DNA of 43,567 bases, taken from positions 1 to 43,567 of the forward strand of contig JALSTG010000144.1 in assembly GCA_026983875.1 (NCBI GenBank). The letters run 5' to 3'. The position numbers were made by a program, and so were the translations under genes. A model generated the notes under the pieces. That model did no database searches, was not told the origin of the DNA, and was given only the letters and a program-made list of their open reading frames with translations. This stretch comes from Campylobacteraceae bacterium. Lineage in GTDB: Bacteria; Campylobacterota; Campylobacteria; Campylobacterales; Sulfurovaceae. Shown here piece by piece: positions 1-8,111 of the stretch (position 1 is the stretch's first letter; each line of letters starts with the position of its first letter).

Positions 1-2406
1 ACCCCCGAGACCGGCCGAATGATCGTCATCGAGATGAACCCCCGGGTCTCCCGCTCTTCGGCCCTGGCTTCCAAAGCCACCGGCTACCCCATCGCCAAGG
101 TCGCCACGCTGCTGGCGGTAGGCTACACTCTGGATGAGATCACCAACGACATCACCGGTACTCCCGCCAGCTTCGAACCGGTCATCGACTATATCGTCAC
201 CAAGATCCCCCGCTTTACCTTCGAGAAATTTCCCCAGGCCGAAAGCACCCTGACGACGGCCATGAAATCGGTCGGTGAGGTCATGAGCATCGGCCGGACC
301 TTCAAAGAGTCCTTCCAAAAAGCCCTGGTCTCCCTGGAGACGGGGCTTATCGGATTCGATCCCGTCGATTGCGACGACGAGACCCTCACCCGGCAGATCC
401 GCCGCCCCAACGCCGAGCGAATCCTCTACCTTTTCGAAGCTTTACGCCGGGGCAGAAGCGTACAGGAGATCCACGAGCTCTGCCGTATCGACCCCTGGTT
501 CCTCTATCAGTTTGAGGAGCTTGCCGCCAGCGAGGCCTCTATCGTCCTGGAGACACTCCATGACGCCTCTGCTCTACGCAGACTCAAAACGGAGGGATTC
601 AGCGACGCCATGATCGCCGCGGTGATCAACCGCAGAGAGGGGCTACAGCTGACAGAAAACGACATCTACAACGCCCGGAAAAAACTGGGCATCGAGCATC
701 AGTACAACGAAGTGGATACCTGCGCGGCCGAATTCGAAGCCCTGACGCCCTACCTCTACTCCACTACCAACATCACTTCCCTCCCCGATGCGGGACGCAA
801 AGCCAAGGCGGGCAAAAAAGTCCTGGTCATCGGCGGCGGCCCCAACCGGATCGGTCAAGGGATCGAATTTGACTATTGCTGCGTCCATGCCGCCTTTGCC
901 CTGCAAGATATGCAGATCGAATCGATCATGTACAATTGCAATCCCGAAACCGTCTCCACCGACTACGATACCAGCGATATCCTCTACTTCGAGCCCATCG
1001 ACTTCGAACATGTCCGCAGCGTCATCGAGACCGAAGAGCCCGACGGCGTCATCGTCCACTTCGGCGGCCAAACGCCTCTGAAACTGGCCAAAAACCTCAC
1101 CGCCGTCGGCGCCAAGATCATCGGGACGCCAGCACGGGTCATCGACCTGGCCGAAGATCGGGAGAAGTTCAGCGCCTTCATCGAAAAGCTCGGCCTACGC
1201 CAGCCGGAAAACGGCACCGCCTTTACCAAGGATGAAGCCATCGCCATCGCGGGCCGTATCGGCTATCCGGTCCTGGTTCGCCCCAGCTTCGTCCTTGGAG
1301 GCCGGGCGATGCGGACCGTCTACAACGATGCGGAGCTCCGCGAATATATGGAGGAGGCGGTTCAGGTCTCCAACGACTCCCCGGTACTGATCGACAAGTT
1401 CCTGGACAACGCGATCGAACTGGACGTCGACGCCATTTCCGACGGCAAGGAGGTCTATATCGGCTCGGTGATGCAGCACATCGAAGAGGCCGGCATCCAC
1501 TCGGGCGACAGCGCCTGCTCTCTGCCGGCGGTCTCGGTCCCCGAGACGATCTTGGAGCAGATCAAGAAGCAGACCATGGAGATCGCCCTGGGGCTGGGCG
1601 TCGTGGGTCTGCTCAACATCCAATACGCCATCCACAACGGCGAGATCTACCTCATCGAGGTCAACCCCCGCGCCTCCCGGACCGTTCCTTTCGTCTCCAA
1701 AGCCACCGGCGTCCCCCTGGCCAAAGTCGCCACCCGGGTCATGGTCCGGGGCGATCTCCGGGAAGCCCTGGAGTATTACGACACCTTCAAGATGGTCGAC
1801 TACTCCAAGATACCGATGGAACCGAAACTTACAGGACATATCGCCGTCAAAGAAGCGGTTTTCCCCTTCAACAAACTCCCCGGCTCCGACTTGATCCTGG
1901 GACCCGAGATGAAATCGACCGGCGAAGTGATGGGAATCAGCGAGAGCTTCGGCATGAGCTTCGCCAAAAGCCAATTCGCCTCCAAGAACCTTATCCCTCT
2001 CGAGGGCAAAGTCTTCCTCTCTCTGACGGAGATCGACAAGCCCTATGCCGGCGAAATCGGGCGAAAATTCGTGGAGCTGGGCTTCGAGATCGTCGCCACC
2101 GCCGGGACCCACGCCGCCCTGGAGGCTGCAGGCGTCCCCTCGACGAAGGTCCTCAAGATCAGCGAAGGCCGTCCCAATATCGACGACATGATCCGCAACG
2201 AAGAGATCGCCCTGGCCATCAACACTTCCGACAACAAAGCTGCCAAAGCCGACGCCCGGCTTATCCGCCAGTCGGTCCTGGCCAACCACGTCGCCTACTT
2301 CACTACCATCGCCGCCGCCCGGGCCGCCGCCCTGGCGATCGAAGCCCTCAAGGCCAACGAAGGCCGCGTCGAGCCCAAAGCCCTGCAGGATTATCTCCGC
2401 CGATGA
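1..2406 (+). CDS. carB: Carbamoyl-phosphate synthase large subunit (3' part)
   Basis: This is the large chain that makes carbamoyl phosphate from bicarbonate, ammonia (from CarA glutaminase) and two ATP, feeding pyrimidine and arginine synthesis in the cytoplasm. The frame is open from base 1 (TPETGR before the ORF-track Met), so the gene is cut at its 5' end; about 801 codons are visible and roughly 280 of the usual ~1,080 are missing. The visible part starts in the first ATP-grasp half (EMNPRVSRSSALASKATG), passes the oligomerisation region, contains the second carboxyphosphate/carbamate half (GGGPNRIGQGIEFDYC, then EVNPRASRTVPFVSKATG), and ends with the MGS-like allosteric domain (about the last 140 residues, VATAGTH). 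The stop overlaps the next gene by 4 bp (ATGA). Identification is very secure. Confidence 0.97.
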   Translation, partial: TPETGRMIVIEMNPRVSRSSALASKATGYPIAKVATLLAVGYTLDEITNDITGTPASFEPVIDYIVTKIPRFTFEKFPQAESTLTTAMKSVGEVMSIGRTFKESFQKALVSLETGLIGFDPVDCDDETLTRQIRRPNAERILYLFEALRRGRSVQEIHELCRIDPWFLYQFEELAASEASIVLETLHDASALRRLKTEGFSDAMIAAVINRREGLQLTENDIYNARKKLGIEHQYNEVDTCAAEFEALTPYLYSTTNITSLPDAGRKAKAGKKVLVIGGGPNRIGQGIEFDYCCVHAAFALQDMQIESIMYNCNPETVSTDYDTSDILYFEPIDFEHVRSVIETEEPDGVIVHFGGQTPLKLAKNLTAVGAKIIGTPARVIDLAEDREKFSAFIEKLGLRQPENGTAFTKDEAIAIAGRIGYPVLVRPSFVLGGRAMRTVYNDAELREYMEEAVQVSNDSPVLIDKFLDNAIELDVDAISDGKEVYIGSVMQHIEEAGIHSGDSACSLPAVSVPETILEQIKKQTMEIALGLGVVGLLNIQYAIHNGEIYLIEVNPRASRTVPFVSKATGVPLAKVATRVMVRGDLREALEYYDTFKMVDYSKIPMEPKLTGHIAVKEAVFPFNKLPGSDLILGPEMKSTGEVMGISESFGMSFAKSQFASKNLIPLEGKVFLSLTEIDKPYAGEIGRKFVELGFEIVATAGTHAALEAAGVPSTKVLKISEGRPNIDDMIRNEEIALAINTSDNKAAKADARLIRQSVLANHVAYFTTIAAARAAALAIEALKANEGRVEPKALQDYLRR

Positions 2407-3797
2407 CGATCCAGCAGCGCATTATCCTCTTTTTCATCCTGATTACCGCGCTGCTGCTGTCAGTGATTGCGTTGATGTGGTATCGTCTCACCCTCCAGCA
2501 GGAGCTGACTCAGGCCCAGAAAAATCGCTACGAAAGTTACCGTCTGGCCGTCCAGCTCAAAAATACCGCCGACGAGCTCACCCAGATGGCCCGTACCTAC
2601 ACCCACACGGGGGATCCCCGCTATCTCGAGTACTATCGCCATATCCTGGCCATTCGTGAGGGGAAGGAGATTCGTCCGAAACACTACGATATTCTCTTCT
2701 GGGACAAAATCAGTCCGGAAATGGATTTCATTTCTCCAAAAACCGGAACGAAAATCTCTTTTCAAGCGCTACTGAAACGCTATGACATCAGTTCACAAGA
2801 GCGCACCGCGCTTCACGAAGCCAAAAAATATGCCGACAAGCTTACGGAATTGGAGCGGCAAGCATTTCATCTCATGGAGCTGGCCTCTCATGACGACAGC
2901 CTCAGCGGTGCCAACCGTCTTACTGCCCAGCAGCTTCTCTACGGCGCTCAGTACCGAAGGGACAAAGCTAAAATGATGCAGAAACTCTCCGACTATTTCA
3001 ACTTGGTCGATCGACGCACCTCTACCAAAGTCCAGGCAATCGCTCAGCGTACCCGTCAGATCGATTTTGCCATTTTTACTCTGATCTTACTCATGCTCTT
3101 CCTGGCCCTCTTTAGCTGGTTTCACTCCCGTCGCAAGATCGTCCACCCTCTTAGAGAGCTGATCGATTGGACCAAAAAATTGAAAAAAGGCAGCTTCGAA
3201 TTTGAAGGTACGATTCAAGGAGAAGATGAAATCGGCCAGTTGGCCCGCTCTTTCACCCACATGGCCGACACCATACACCAAAGCCTCAACGACCTCAATG
3301 TCAAGGCGCATACAGACCGTCTGACCGGACTGCCCAACCGCATGGCCCTTGAAATCGAAATGCAACGGCTTCATCTCGCCGTGAAATATTACGGAATTCA
3401 TTGTAACGTCGTTCTCATCGACCTGGATCACTTCAAATCGATCAATGACCGTTACGGACACGATGTCGGAGATCGGGTGCTCGTCCATTTTGCGCACCTT
3501 CTTCAAAAACATATCAAAGTCCCTCAGATTGCAGGACGTTGGGGCGGAGAAGAGTTTTTGATCTTGACGAAAGAGCTGACTTGCACGCAGGCGAAAGGAT
3601 TGGTAGAATCTTTACGTCGAGAAGTCGAACAAGACGCCTTCCCCGGAGGAATCCACGTGACCTTCAGCGCCGGAATCTCCCCGATCGAGGTAGACGAGTC
3701 TATTGATGCAGCGCTTCGCCGTGCCGATGCCGCCCTCTACCGGGCCAAGAGACTCGGACGCAATCGAGTCGAAACCCAGGAGCAGGACGCCCCATGA
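2403..3797 (+). CDS. Membrane-bound diguanylate cyclase (HAMP-GGDEF)
   Basis: It probably makes cyclic di-GMP from two GTP at the inner membrane. The 464-residue protein has an N-terminal membrane helix (about 7-28), a ~190-residue periplasmic sensor region without a family I recognise, a second helix (about 222-242), a HAMP-like segment ending in GEDEIGQLARSFTHM, and a C-terminal GGDEF domain with DRLTGLPNR, LIDLDHFKSINDRYGH and the active-site loop GGEEF. The catalytic residues look intact. The inhibitory I-site RxxD is absent: KVPQ stands at that place, so product inhibition through this site is unlikely. The ATG overlaps the carB stop, and its own stop overlaps the next ATG, which suggests translational coupling of all three genes. 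Which signal it senses cannot be read from the sequence. Confidence 0.9.
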   Translation: MTIQQRIILFFILITALLLSVIALMWYRLTLQQELTQAQKNRYESYRLAVQLKNTADELTQMARTYTHTGDPRYLEYYRHILAIREGKEIRPKHYDILFWDKISPEMDFISPKTGTKISFQALLKRYDISSQERTALHEAKKYADKLTELERQAFHLMELASHDDSLSGANRLTAQQLLYGAQYRRDKAKMMQKLSDYFNLVDRRTSTKVQAIAQRTRQIDFAIFTLILLMLFLALFSWFHSRRKIVHPLRELIDWTKKLKKGSFEFEGTIQGEDEIGQLARSFTHMADTIHQSLNDLNVKAHTDRLTGLPNRMALEIEMQRLHLAVKYYGIHCNVVLIDLDHFKSINDRYGHDVGDRVLVHFAHLLQKHIKVPQIAGRWGGEEFLILTKELTCTQAKGLVESLRREVEQDAFPGGIHVTFSAGISPIEVDESIDAALRRADAALYRAKRLGRNRVETQEQDAP

Positions 3798-4231
3798 GTC
3801 TCCACAAAGCACTCTTCCTCACTGCCACCGACACGACCATCGGCTTCCTCTCCCAGGACTCCGTCCGACTCGATTGGGTCAAAAAGCGCCCCTCCCATAT
3901 GCCCTACATCCGTGTCTACCCTTCTCTGGCGGCGTTCAAGACACGTCGGAGGTTCCCCCGACGATGGCACAATAAGCTCCGCCGCAGTAGGCTCACCAGC
4001 TATATTCATCCATGCGGTGAGAGTTTTCGTCTTGTTCGGAATCCCCGACACCTCCTCCTTTTGCAACGCCTCGGCTGGGCCTACAGCACTTCGGCGAATC
4101 TCAGCAGCGTTCCTTATGACGAAAGTTACGCCCGTTCCGTCGCCGATATTGTCATTGAACCGCTGGGCTCCCCCGGAGATCCTTCCCGCATTTTCAAGCT
4201 GGGTAAGCGCAAACTTCGCAAACGACGCTAA
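3794..4231 (+). CDS. Short Sua5/YciO/YrdC-like protein
   Basis: The 145-residue protein resembles the Sua5/YrdC family, which makes threonylcarbamoyl-AMP for t6A modification of tRNAs that read ANN codons. Visible family traits are the N-terminal LTATDTTIGFLS, comparable to the PTDTxYGL substrate loop, and YSTSANLSS, comparable to the TSAN motif. It is much shorter than E. coli YrdC (about 190 residues) or Sua5 (over 300), and the KxR-rich nucleotide-binding core is only partly recognisable. Short forms occur in Campylobacterota, so it may be the working enzyme or a diverged paralogue; a second Sua5 gene elsewhere would favour the latter. The start overlaps the diguanylate cyclase stop by 4 bp (ATGA). 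The C-terminus is strongly basic (KLGKRKLRKRR). Confidence 0.75.
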   Translation: MSLHKALFLTATDTTIGFLSQDSVRLDWVKKRPSHMPYIRVYPSLAAFKTRRRFPRRWHNKLRRSRLTSYIHPCGESFRLVRNPRHLLLLQRLGWAYSTSANLSSVPYDESYARSVADIVIEPLGSPGDPSRIFKLGKRKLRKRR

Positions 4232-4245
4232 GGCGATCGATACGC

Positions 4246-4251
4246 TATAAT
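4246..4251 (+). promoter_or_regulatory. Probable -10 element of yebC
   Basis: A perfect TATAAT lies 31 bp before the yebC ATG, in the short gap after the Sua5-like gene. No convincing -35 hexamer is visible. Weak -35 boxes are usual for sigma-70 promoters in Campylobacterota, so the absence does not count against it. Confidence 0.5.
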
Positions 4252-4282
4252 TGCATCAAATTTTTATCAAGGAAGCGAACGA

Positions 4283-5023
4283 ATGGGACGAGCCTTCGAA
4301 TACCGCAAAGCCGCCAAAATGAAGCGCTGGGGACAGATGTCTCGAATCTTCCCCAAACTCGGCAAAATGATTACCATGGCTGCCAAAGAAGGAGGCAGCC
4401 CCGATCCCGAGATGAATGCCAAGCTCCGCACCGCCATCGCCAACGCCAAAGCCCAGAACATGCCCAAGGACAATATCGAAGCAGCCATCAAGCGAGCTTT
4501 CAACAAAGATGCGGCGGATATCAAGGAGATGCACTACGAGGCCAAGGGACCCCACGGCAGTCTGATGATCATCGAGTGTGCCACCGACAACCCTACCCGA
4601 ACCGTAGCAAATGTCAAAGCGATCCTGGTCCGTAACAAAGGTGAGCTCCTCACCAGCGGTTCTCTGGACTTTATGTTTACCCGCAAGTCGGTCTTTGAAT
4701 TCGACAGGCGCGAGGATCTCGATCTCGAAGAGCTGGAGCTGGAGCTTATCGACTACGGTCTCGAGGAGATCGAAGAGGACAAAATCCCTCAGGAAAACGG
4801 CGAAGACAAGATGATCGTCCGAATCTACGGCGAGTTCACCTCCTTCGGCGAACTGAGCAAAGCCCTCGAAGAGCGGGGAATCGAGGTGAGCAAAGCCCAG
4901 CTTCAGTATATCCCCAACACCCCCGTCGAGCTGAGCGAGGAGCAGATGGACGAGGTCGGCACCCTGACCGAAAAACTCGAAGAGGATGACGATGTTCAGG
5001 TCGTTTATACCAATCTGGCATAA
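4283..5023 (+). CDS. yebC: YebC/PmpR (TACO1) family protein
   Basis: The 246-residue protein belongs to the YebC/TACO1 family. Members have been described as DNA-binding regulators and, more recently, as ribosome-associated factors that ease translation of proline-rich stretches; the sequence cannot decide between these. It starts with the family hallmark [28 protein letters not shown], followed by a helical segment with NPKxxLRxAI-type features ([29 protein letters not shown]) and the second domain [28 protein letters not shown]. Length is normal for the family. A Shine-Dalgarno AAGGAAG precedes the ATG. It has its own likely promoter and is followed by a repeat-rich intergenic region. Confidence 0.96.
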   Translation: MGRAFEYRKAAKMKRWGQMSRIFPKLGKMITMAAKEGGSPDPEMNAKLRTAIANAKAQNMPKDNIEAAIKRAFNKDAADIKEMHYEAKGPHGSLMIIECATDNPTRTVANVKAILVRNKGELLTSGSLDFMFTRKSVFEFDRREDLDLEELELELIDYGLEEIEEDKIPQENGEDKMIVRIYGEFTSFGELSKALEERGIEVSKAQLQYIPNTPVELSEEQMDEVGTLTEKLEEDDDVQVVYTNLA

Positions 5024-5044
5024 GAGTACCGAGTGCTGAGTGTC
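5024..5044 (+). repeat. Three tandem heptamers GAGTNYY after yebC
   Basis: Directly after the yebC stop codon come three 7-bp units in register: GAGTACC, GAGTGCT and GAGTGTC. The units keep GAGT and vary in the last three bases. The period equals that of the unrelated CTATTCA array 54 bp further on. Confidence 0.6.
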
Positions 5045-5071
5045 ATGCGTTTAGAAAAAAATTTTAAAAAA

Positions 5072-5125
5072 GCGGCGCGAAGCAACGCATACCGATACTA
5101 TTCACTATTCACTATTCACTATTCA
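5072..5125 (+). repeat. Composite element copy A: 17-nt hairpin, 9-nt spacer, 4 x CTATTCA
   Basis: Bases 5072-5088 form a 17-nt imperfect hairpin (GCGGCGC GAA GCAACGC, two mismatched pairs, 3-nt loop). After 9 nt follow four perfect CTATTCA units at 5098-5125. The array ends 26 bp before the ubiX-type start codon. A second element with the same dimensions lies at 43019-43072. What it does is unknown. Confidence 0.8.
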
Positions 5126-5151
5126 TCACCAGTTTTATACGGGAGTCTCGT

Positions 5152-5679
5152 ATGAAACTGGCACTTGTCATCTCAGGTGCCAGCGGCGTCGAGTTGGGCG
5201 TTAAGTTCCTAAAATATCTTCCGAAAAATGTCGAGCCCCATGTCGTCGTCTCCGACAATGCCCTCAAGGTTCAACTCCACGAGCTGGGACGCATTACTTT
5301 CCATTCCGACGAAAACATTGCCGCCGGTCCCGCCAGCGGCTCCTTCGGTATCCACGCCACTGCCGTCATCCCCTGCTCCATGAACACCCTGGCCAAGATC
5401 GCCTGCGGCATCTCCGATACGCTGGCCACCCGTACCGCCGCCGTCGCTCTCAAGGAGAACCGACCGCTTCTCCTCGCCCCCCGAGAGATGCCCCTCTCCC
5501 CTATCGCCCTGGAAAACATGCTCAAACTCTCCCGGCTGGGCGTGCTCATCGCCCCACCAATAGCAGGCTACTACGCCGAACACGACTCCCTGGAAGCTAT
5601 GGAGCGCTTCTGGATAGGAAAATGGTACGATCTGCTCGGCATCGAGCACGAGCTCTATCGACGCTGGTCCGGTTCCTGA
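5152..5679 (+). CDS. ubiX: UbiX/Pad1-type flavin prenyltransferase
   Basis: UbiX joins dimethylallyl (mono)phosphate to FMN, giving the prenylated flavin that UbiD-type decarboxylases need, for example in ubiquinone or menaquinone synthesis. The 175-residue protein is slightly shorter than E. coli UbiX (189). It shows the FMN-binding start LALVISGASGVELG, the central VIPCSMNTLAKIACGISDTLATR and the C-terminal block RPLLLAPREMPLSPIALENMLKLSRLGVLIAPP, all hallmarks of the family. A Shine-Dalgarno-like GGGAG precedes the ATG. Upstream lies the heptamer-repeat element; downstream the stop is only 7 bp from the convergent stop of the autotransporter gene. No UbiD is in the window. Confidence 0.93.
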   Translation: MKLALVISGASGVELGVKFLKYLPKNVEPHVVVSDNALKVQLHELGRITFHSDENIAAGPASGSFGIHATAVIPCSMNTLAKIACGISDTLATRTAAVALKENRPLLLAPREMPLSPIALENMLKLSRLGVLIAPPIAGYYAEHDSLEAMERFWIGKWYDLLGIEHELYRRWSGS

Positions 5680-5686
5680 TCTCCAA

Positions 5687-8038
5687 TCAAAAAGACCAGG
5701 TCAACTGCACCGAAACTCCTAAATTTCGACCTGCTTTCCACTCTTTGCCGTAAAAGCTCTCCAAAGCAACGTTGATATCCTTTCCAAATTTCTTGATGAC
5801 ACTCAATCCAAGCTGCCAACTCCACGGCGACCGGTAATTCAGATCGATAGGAAACTTTCCGCTTCCATAACCTTGAAACCTACCCCGACTGGAAAAAGAA
5901 CGGTGTAGCGTTTCGTAGGCGAGCTCTCCCTTGAGTTTCACACTCCACTCTTTATCCCAATGATAGAGCAGTTCGCTTCTGAGATCGAGATAGAGCGCGG
6001 TGTGAGAACTTCGATCCAGGTCTACATTCATATCCCCGGCATTCTCCTCCTTCACCGAATCCATACGTGAATGTATCCAGAAGACACCGAGGCTAAGGTT
6101 TGACTGGAGATTCCGACTGGATCTAAAGGTACGGTATGCCTCGGCAGAGGCATAGAACAGGTTCATAGGTACTCGGATATCAGCCTTTCCGGGAAGGAGC
6201 GGGAGTCTCCTTGATAGCCTGGAGCTGACCCGACTCAATCCGCTGCGCATCCGGAGCTGCCACCGGCGCGTCAGGGGGGTATGGCCGTAGAAAAGCAGGT
6301 CGTAGCGATCAAATCTCCCATCTTGATCCAATCCTCCGCTTTGGATCTTGCCATGTCCGGCAAAAAGTGCTACCCCCAGACGTGCCTGACCTACTGTACC
6401 GTCTCCCCCAAGAAGTATACCTCTGAACCTTGCTTCATATCCTCTATAGTCGTTGGTACACGGACGACTTATAGAGGTGTGAACAACCTTCATCCATAGC
6501 TTTTTCCCAGTGGCAAGCGTATCGCCCACCGGATCTGTGGGGATCTGGGCGCTCAGAAGGCGACTGAAACGCTCCTGGGTATCCGTCTGATGCAGCGCCA
6601 CGAGAGGAATAGACTCCTCCAGTGCGTTCCCCACCTCCTCCAGACTCGAAAGCTGGTAAAGACCCAGCACAAAGGAGTCTATCTGCGGATTGGACCCTAT
6701 AGGATAATCCTCCAGATAGCCGGCCACGCCCAAAGCCCCGGCATTGCACCCCCTCTCTGCCGCCTGGGAGAAATTCGACACTCGATAGGGGACCAGATCG
6801 AGATTGGCCGCATCGTAACGTGCCCGATAGCCCAGAAGCGCCGAATTGTCCAGGACCTGGATCTGACCGTTGACCGTGAGATTGTTGTCAGTCTGGATCA
6901 CGCCCAGAAGCTCCTGACCGAGGAGATAATGTTGCTCGGTCAGGGCACTCCGTATATCCACGAAGATTTGGCTGCCGTCATCGAGCACCGTGCCTTGTGT
7001 CTTGAGAGTGGAATAGATTGGATTATGCGCATTGTCCAGATCGACGACGATCCCCAAAACAGATCCCGCCGATCCGTGATAGTAGTCGCTTAGGGATTGA
7101 CCTGTGGTGTAGAGATAGAGTTCACCTCGGTTTTCGAAGTGCTGACCCACGGTATGAATATCTCCGTAGGCTAAAGCTCCCGTATCGTTGACGACCGTGC
7201 CGTTACCGTCATCGGTATTAAAGGCCAAGCTCACAGCTCCTACACTGTTGTGGAGTCTGATGACTCCGCTGTTGCGTATCAAGGCATAGTTATAGTTGAC
7301 GCCTATCCCGTAGAGGGTATTGTTTGACCCCTCTCCCTTGAGCTCGATGAGTCCGGAGTTGATAACCGAGCCGTCATTGTACTGGGCATACATTCCCGTG
7401 CTTCCGCCATCATCACCGGTATTGACCCCTTGGATTTCTCCCAGGTTTCTCAGGGTGCCACCGGCTTCGTTTCGAATGGTCGCAAAGCCGTAGATCCAAC
7501 TGTTTGTACGGCCGACGCTCCTAAGCACGCCGTTAGCTTCGTTTTCCACCAACCCTCTGTTGCGGCGAACATGCAAATCCACTCCCCAGCTGTTATCCCG
7601 CGTCACCGCCAGAACATCGCCGGAATTGACGACGGTTCCGGAAACTTCATTACGCGAGAGATACAGAGGATAGGCCAGCTGGGAGTCTTCCACCGTTGAG
7701 CTAAGGCTCCCGCGATTGACGATATTTCCGTAGGAACTCACAAAAAGCATCAAAGGAATAGAGTACCCTCCGCCCGATGCGTCAAGCGTCGTGGAAATCA
7801 CGCCGTCGTTTTCGATCATTTTTCCGTTTTGTAACGGTCCCGTAAGACGTATAGCGTAGTTACTCTGTCCGGCAGCGGGAATGACGATAGCTCCGGTCGG
7901 AGTTACAGTGATGTTTTCCTGCCCGTTGCTGACGACAGGAGTAGACTGTGTCGACGAAATGGTCTGATCCGCATAGAGAGTCTTAAGAACCCCCATCCAC
8001 ATTAAGATCACACAGTATGTGGTGGAACGTCTGAGCAT
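5687..8038 (-). CDS. Autotransporter (type Va) with beta-helical passenger
   Basis: The protein probably displays its own passenger on the outer membrane. I start it at the ATG at 8038 (MLRRSTTYC), not at the longer ORF start: AAAGGGG precedes this ATG and a signal peptide follows, ending near LKTLYA. That gives 783 residues. The passenger (about 25-480) has repeated units of the VxNxGxI type (NRGSLSS, NSGDVLAV, NEAGGTLRNLG, NSGLIELKG, NSGVIRLHN), typical of a right-handed beta-helix. From about 505 an autotransporter beta-barrel follows, with alternating aromatic strands, ending in the outer-membrane signature VQLTWSF. It lies 73 bp behind the giant adhesin gene and may share its transcript. 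The passenger carries no catalytic motif I recognise, so adhesion or aggregation is only inferred. Confidence 0.85.
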   Translation of the reverse strand: MLRRSTTYCVILMWMGVLKTLYADQTISSTQSTPVVSNGQENITVTPTGAIVIPAAGQSNYAIRLTGPLQNGKMIENDGVISTTLDASGGGYSIPLMLFVSSYGNIVNRGSLSSTVEDSQLAYPLYLSRNEVSGTVVNSGDVLAVTRDNSWGVDLHVRRNRGLVENEANGVLRSVGRTNSWIYGFATIRNEAGGTLRNLGEIQGVNTGDDGGSTGMYAQYNDGSVINSGLIELKGEGSNNTLYGIGVNYNYALIRNSGVIRLHNSVGAVSLAFNTDDGNGTVVNDTGALAYGDIHTVGQHFENRGELYLYTTGQSLSDYYHGSAGSVLGIVVDLDNAHNPIYSTLKTQGTVLDDGSQIFVDIRSALTEQHYLLGQELLGVIQTDNNLTVNGQIQVLDNSALLGYRARYDAANLDLVPYRVSNFSQAAERGCNAGALGVAGYLEDYPIGSNPQIDSFVLGLYQLSSLEEVGNALEESIPLVALHQTDTQERFSRLLSAQIPTDPVGDTLATGKKLWMKVVHTSISRPCTNDYRGYEARFRGILLGGDGTVGQARLGVALFAGHGKIQSGGLDQDGRFDRYDLLFYGHTPLTRRWQLRMRSGLSRVSSRLSRRLPLLPGKADIRVPMNLFYASAEAYRTFRSSRNLQSNLSLGVFWIHSRMDSVKEENAGDMNVDLDRSSHTALYLDLRSELLYHWDKEWSVKLKGELAYETLHRSFSSRGRFQGYGSGKFPIDLNYRSPWSWQLGLSVIKKFGKDINVALESFYGKEWKAGRNLGVSVQLTWSF

Positions 8039-8111
8039 CTTTTCCCCTTTCTGGTAGGAGAATGTTTTATAGACGATGTCACCCCTTATTTTACCCTTTA
8101 ACCCTTTCGGA

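Noticed and set aside
1195-2289. 364-residue minus-strand ORF
   Set aside because: Antisense to carB, which shows clear family motifs over the same bases.
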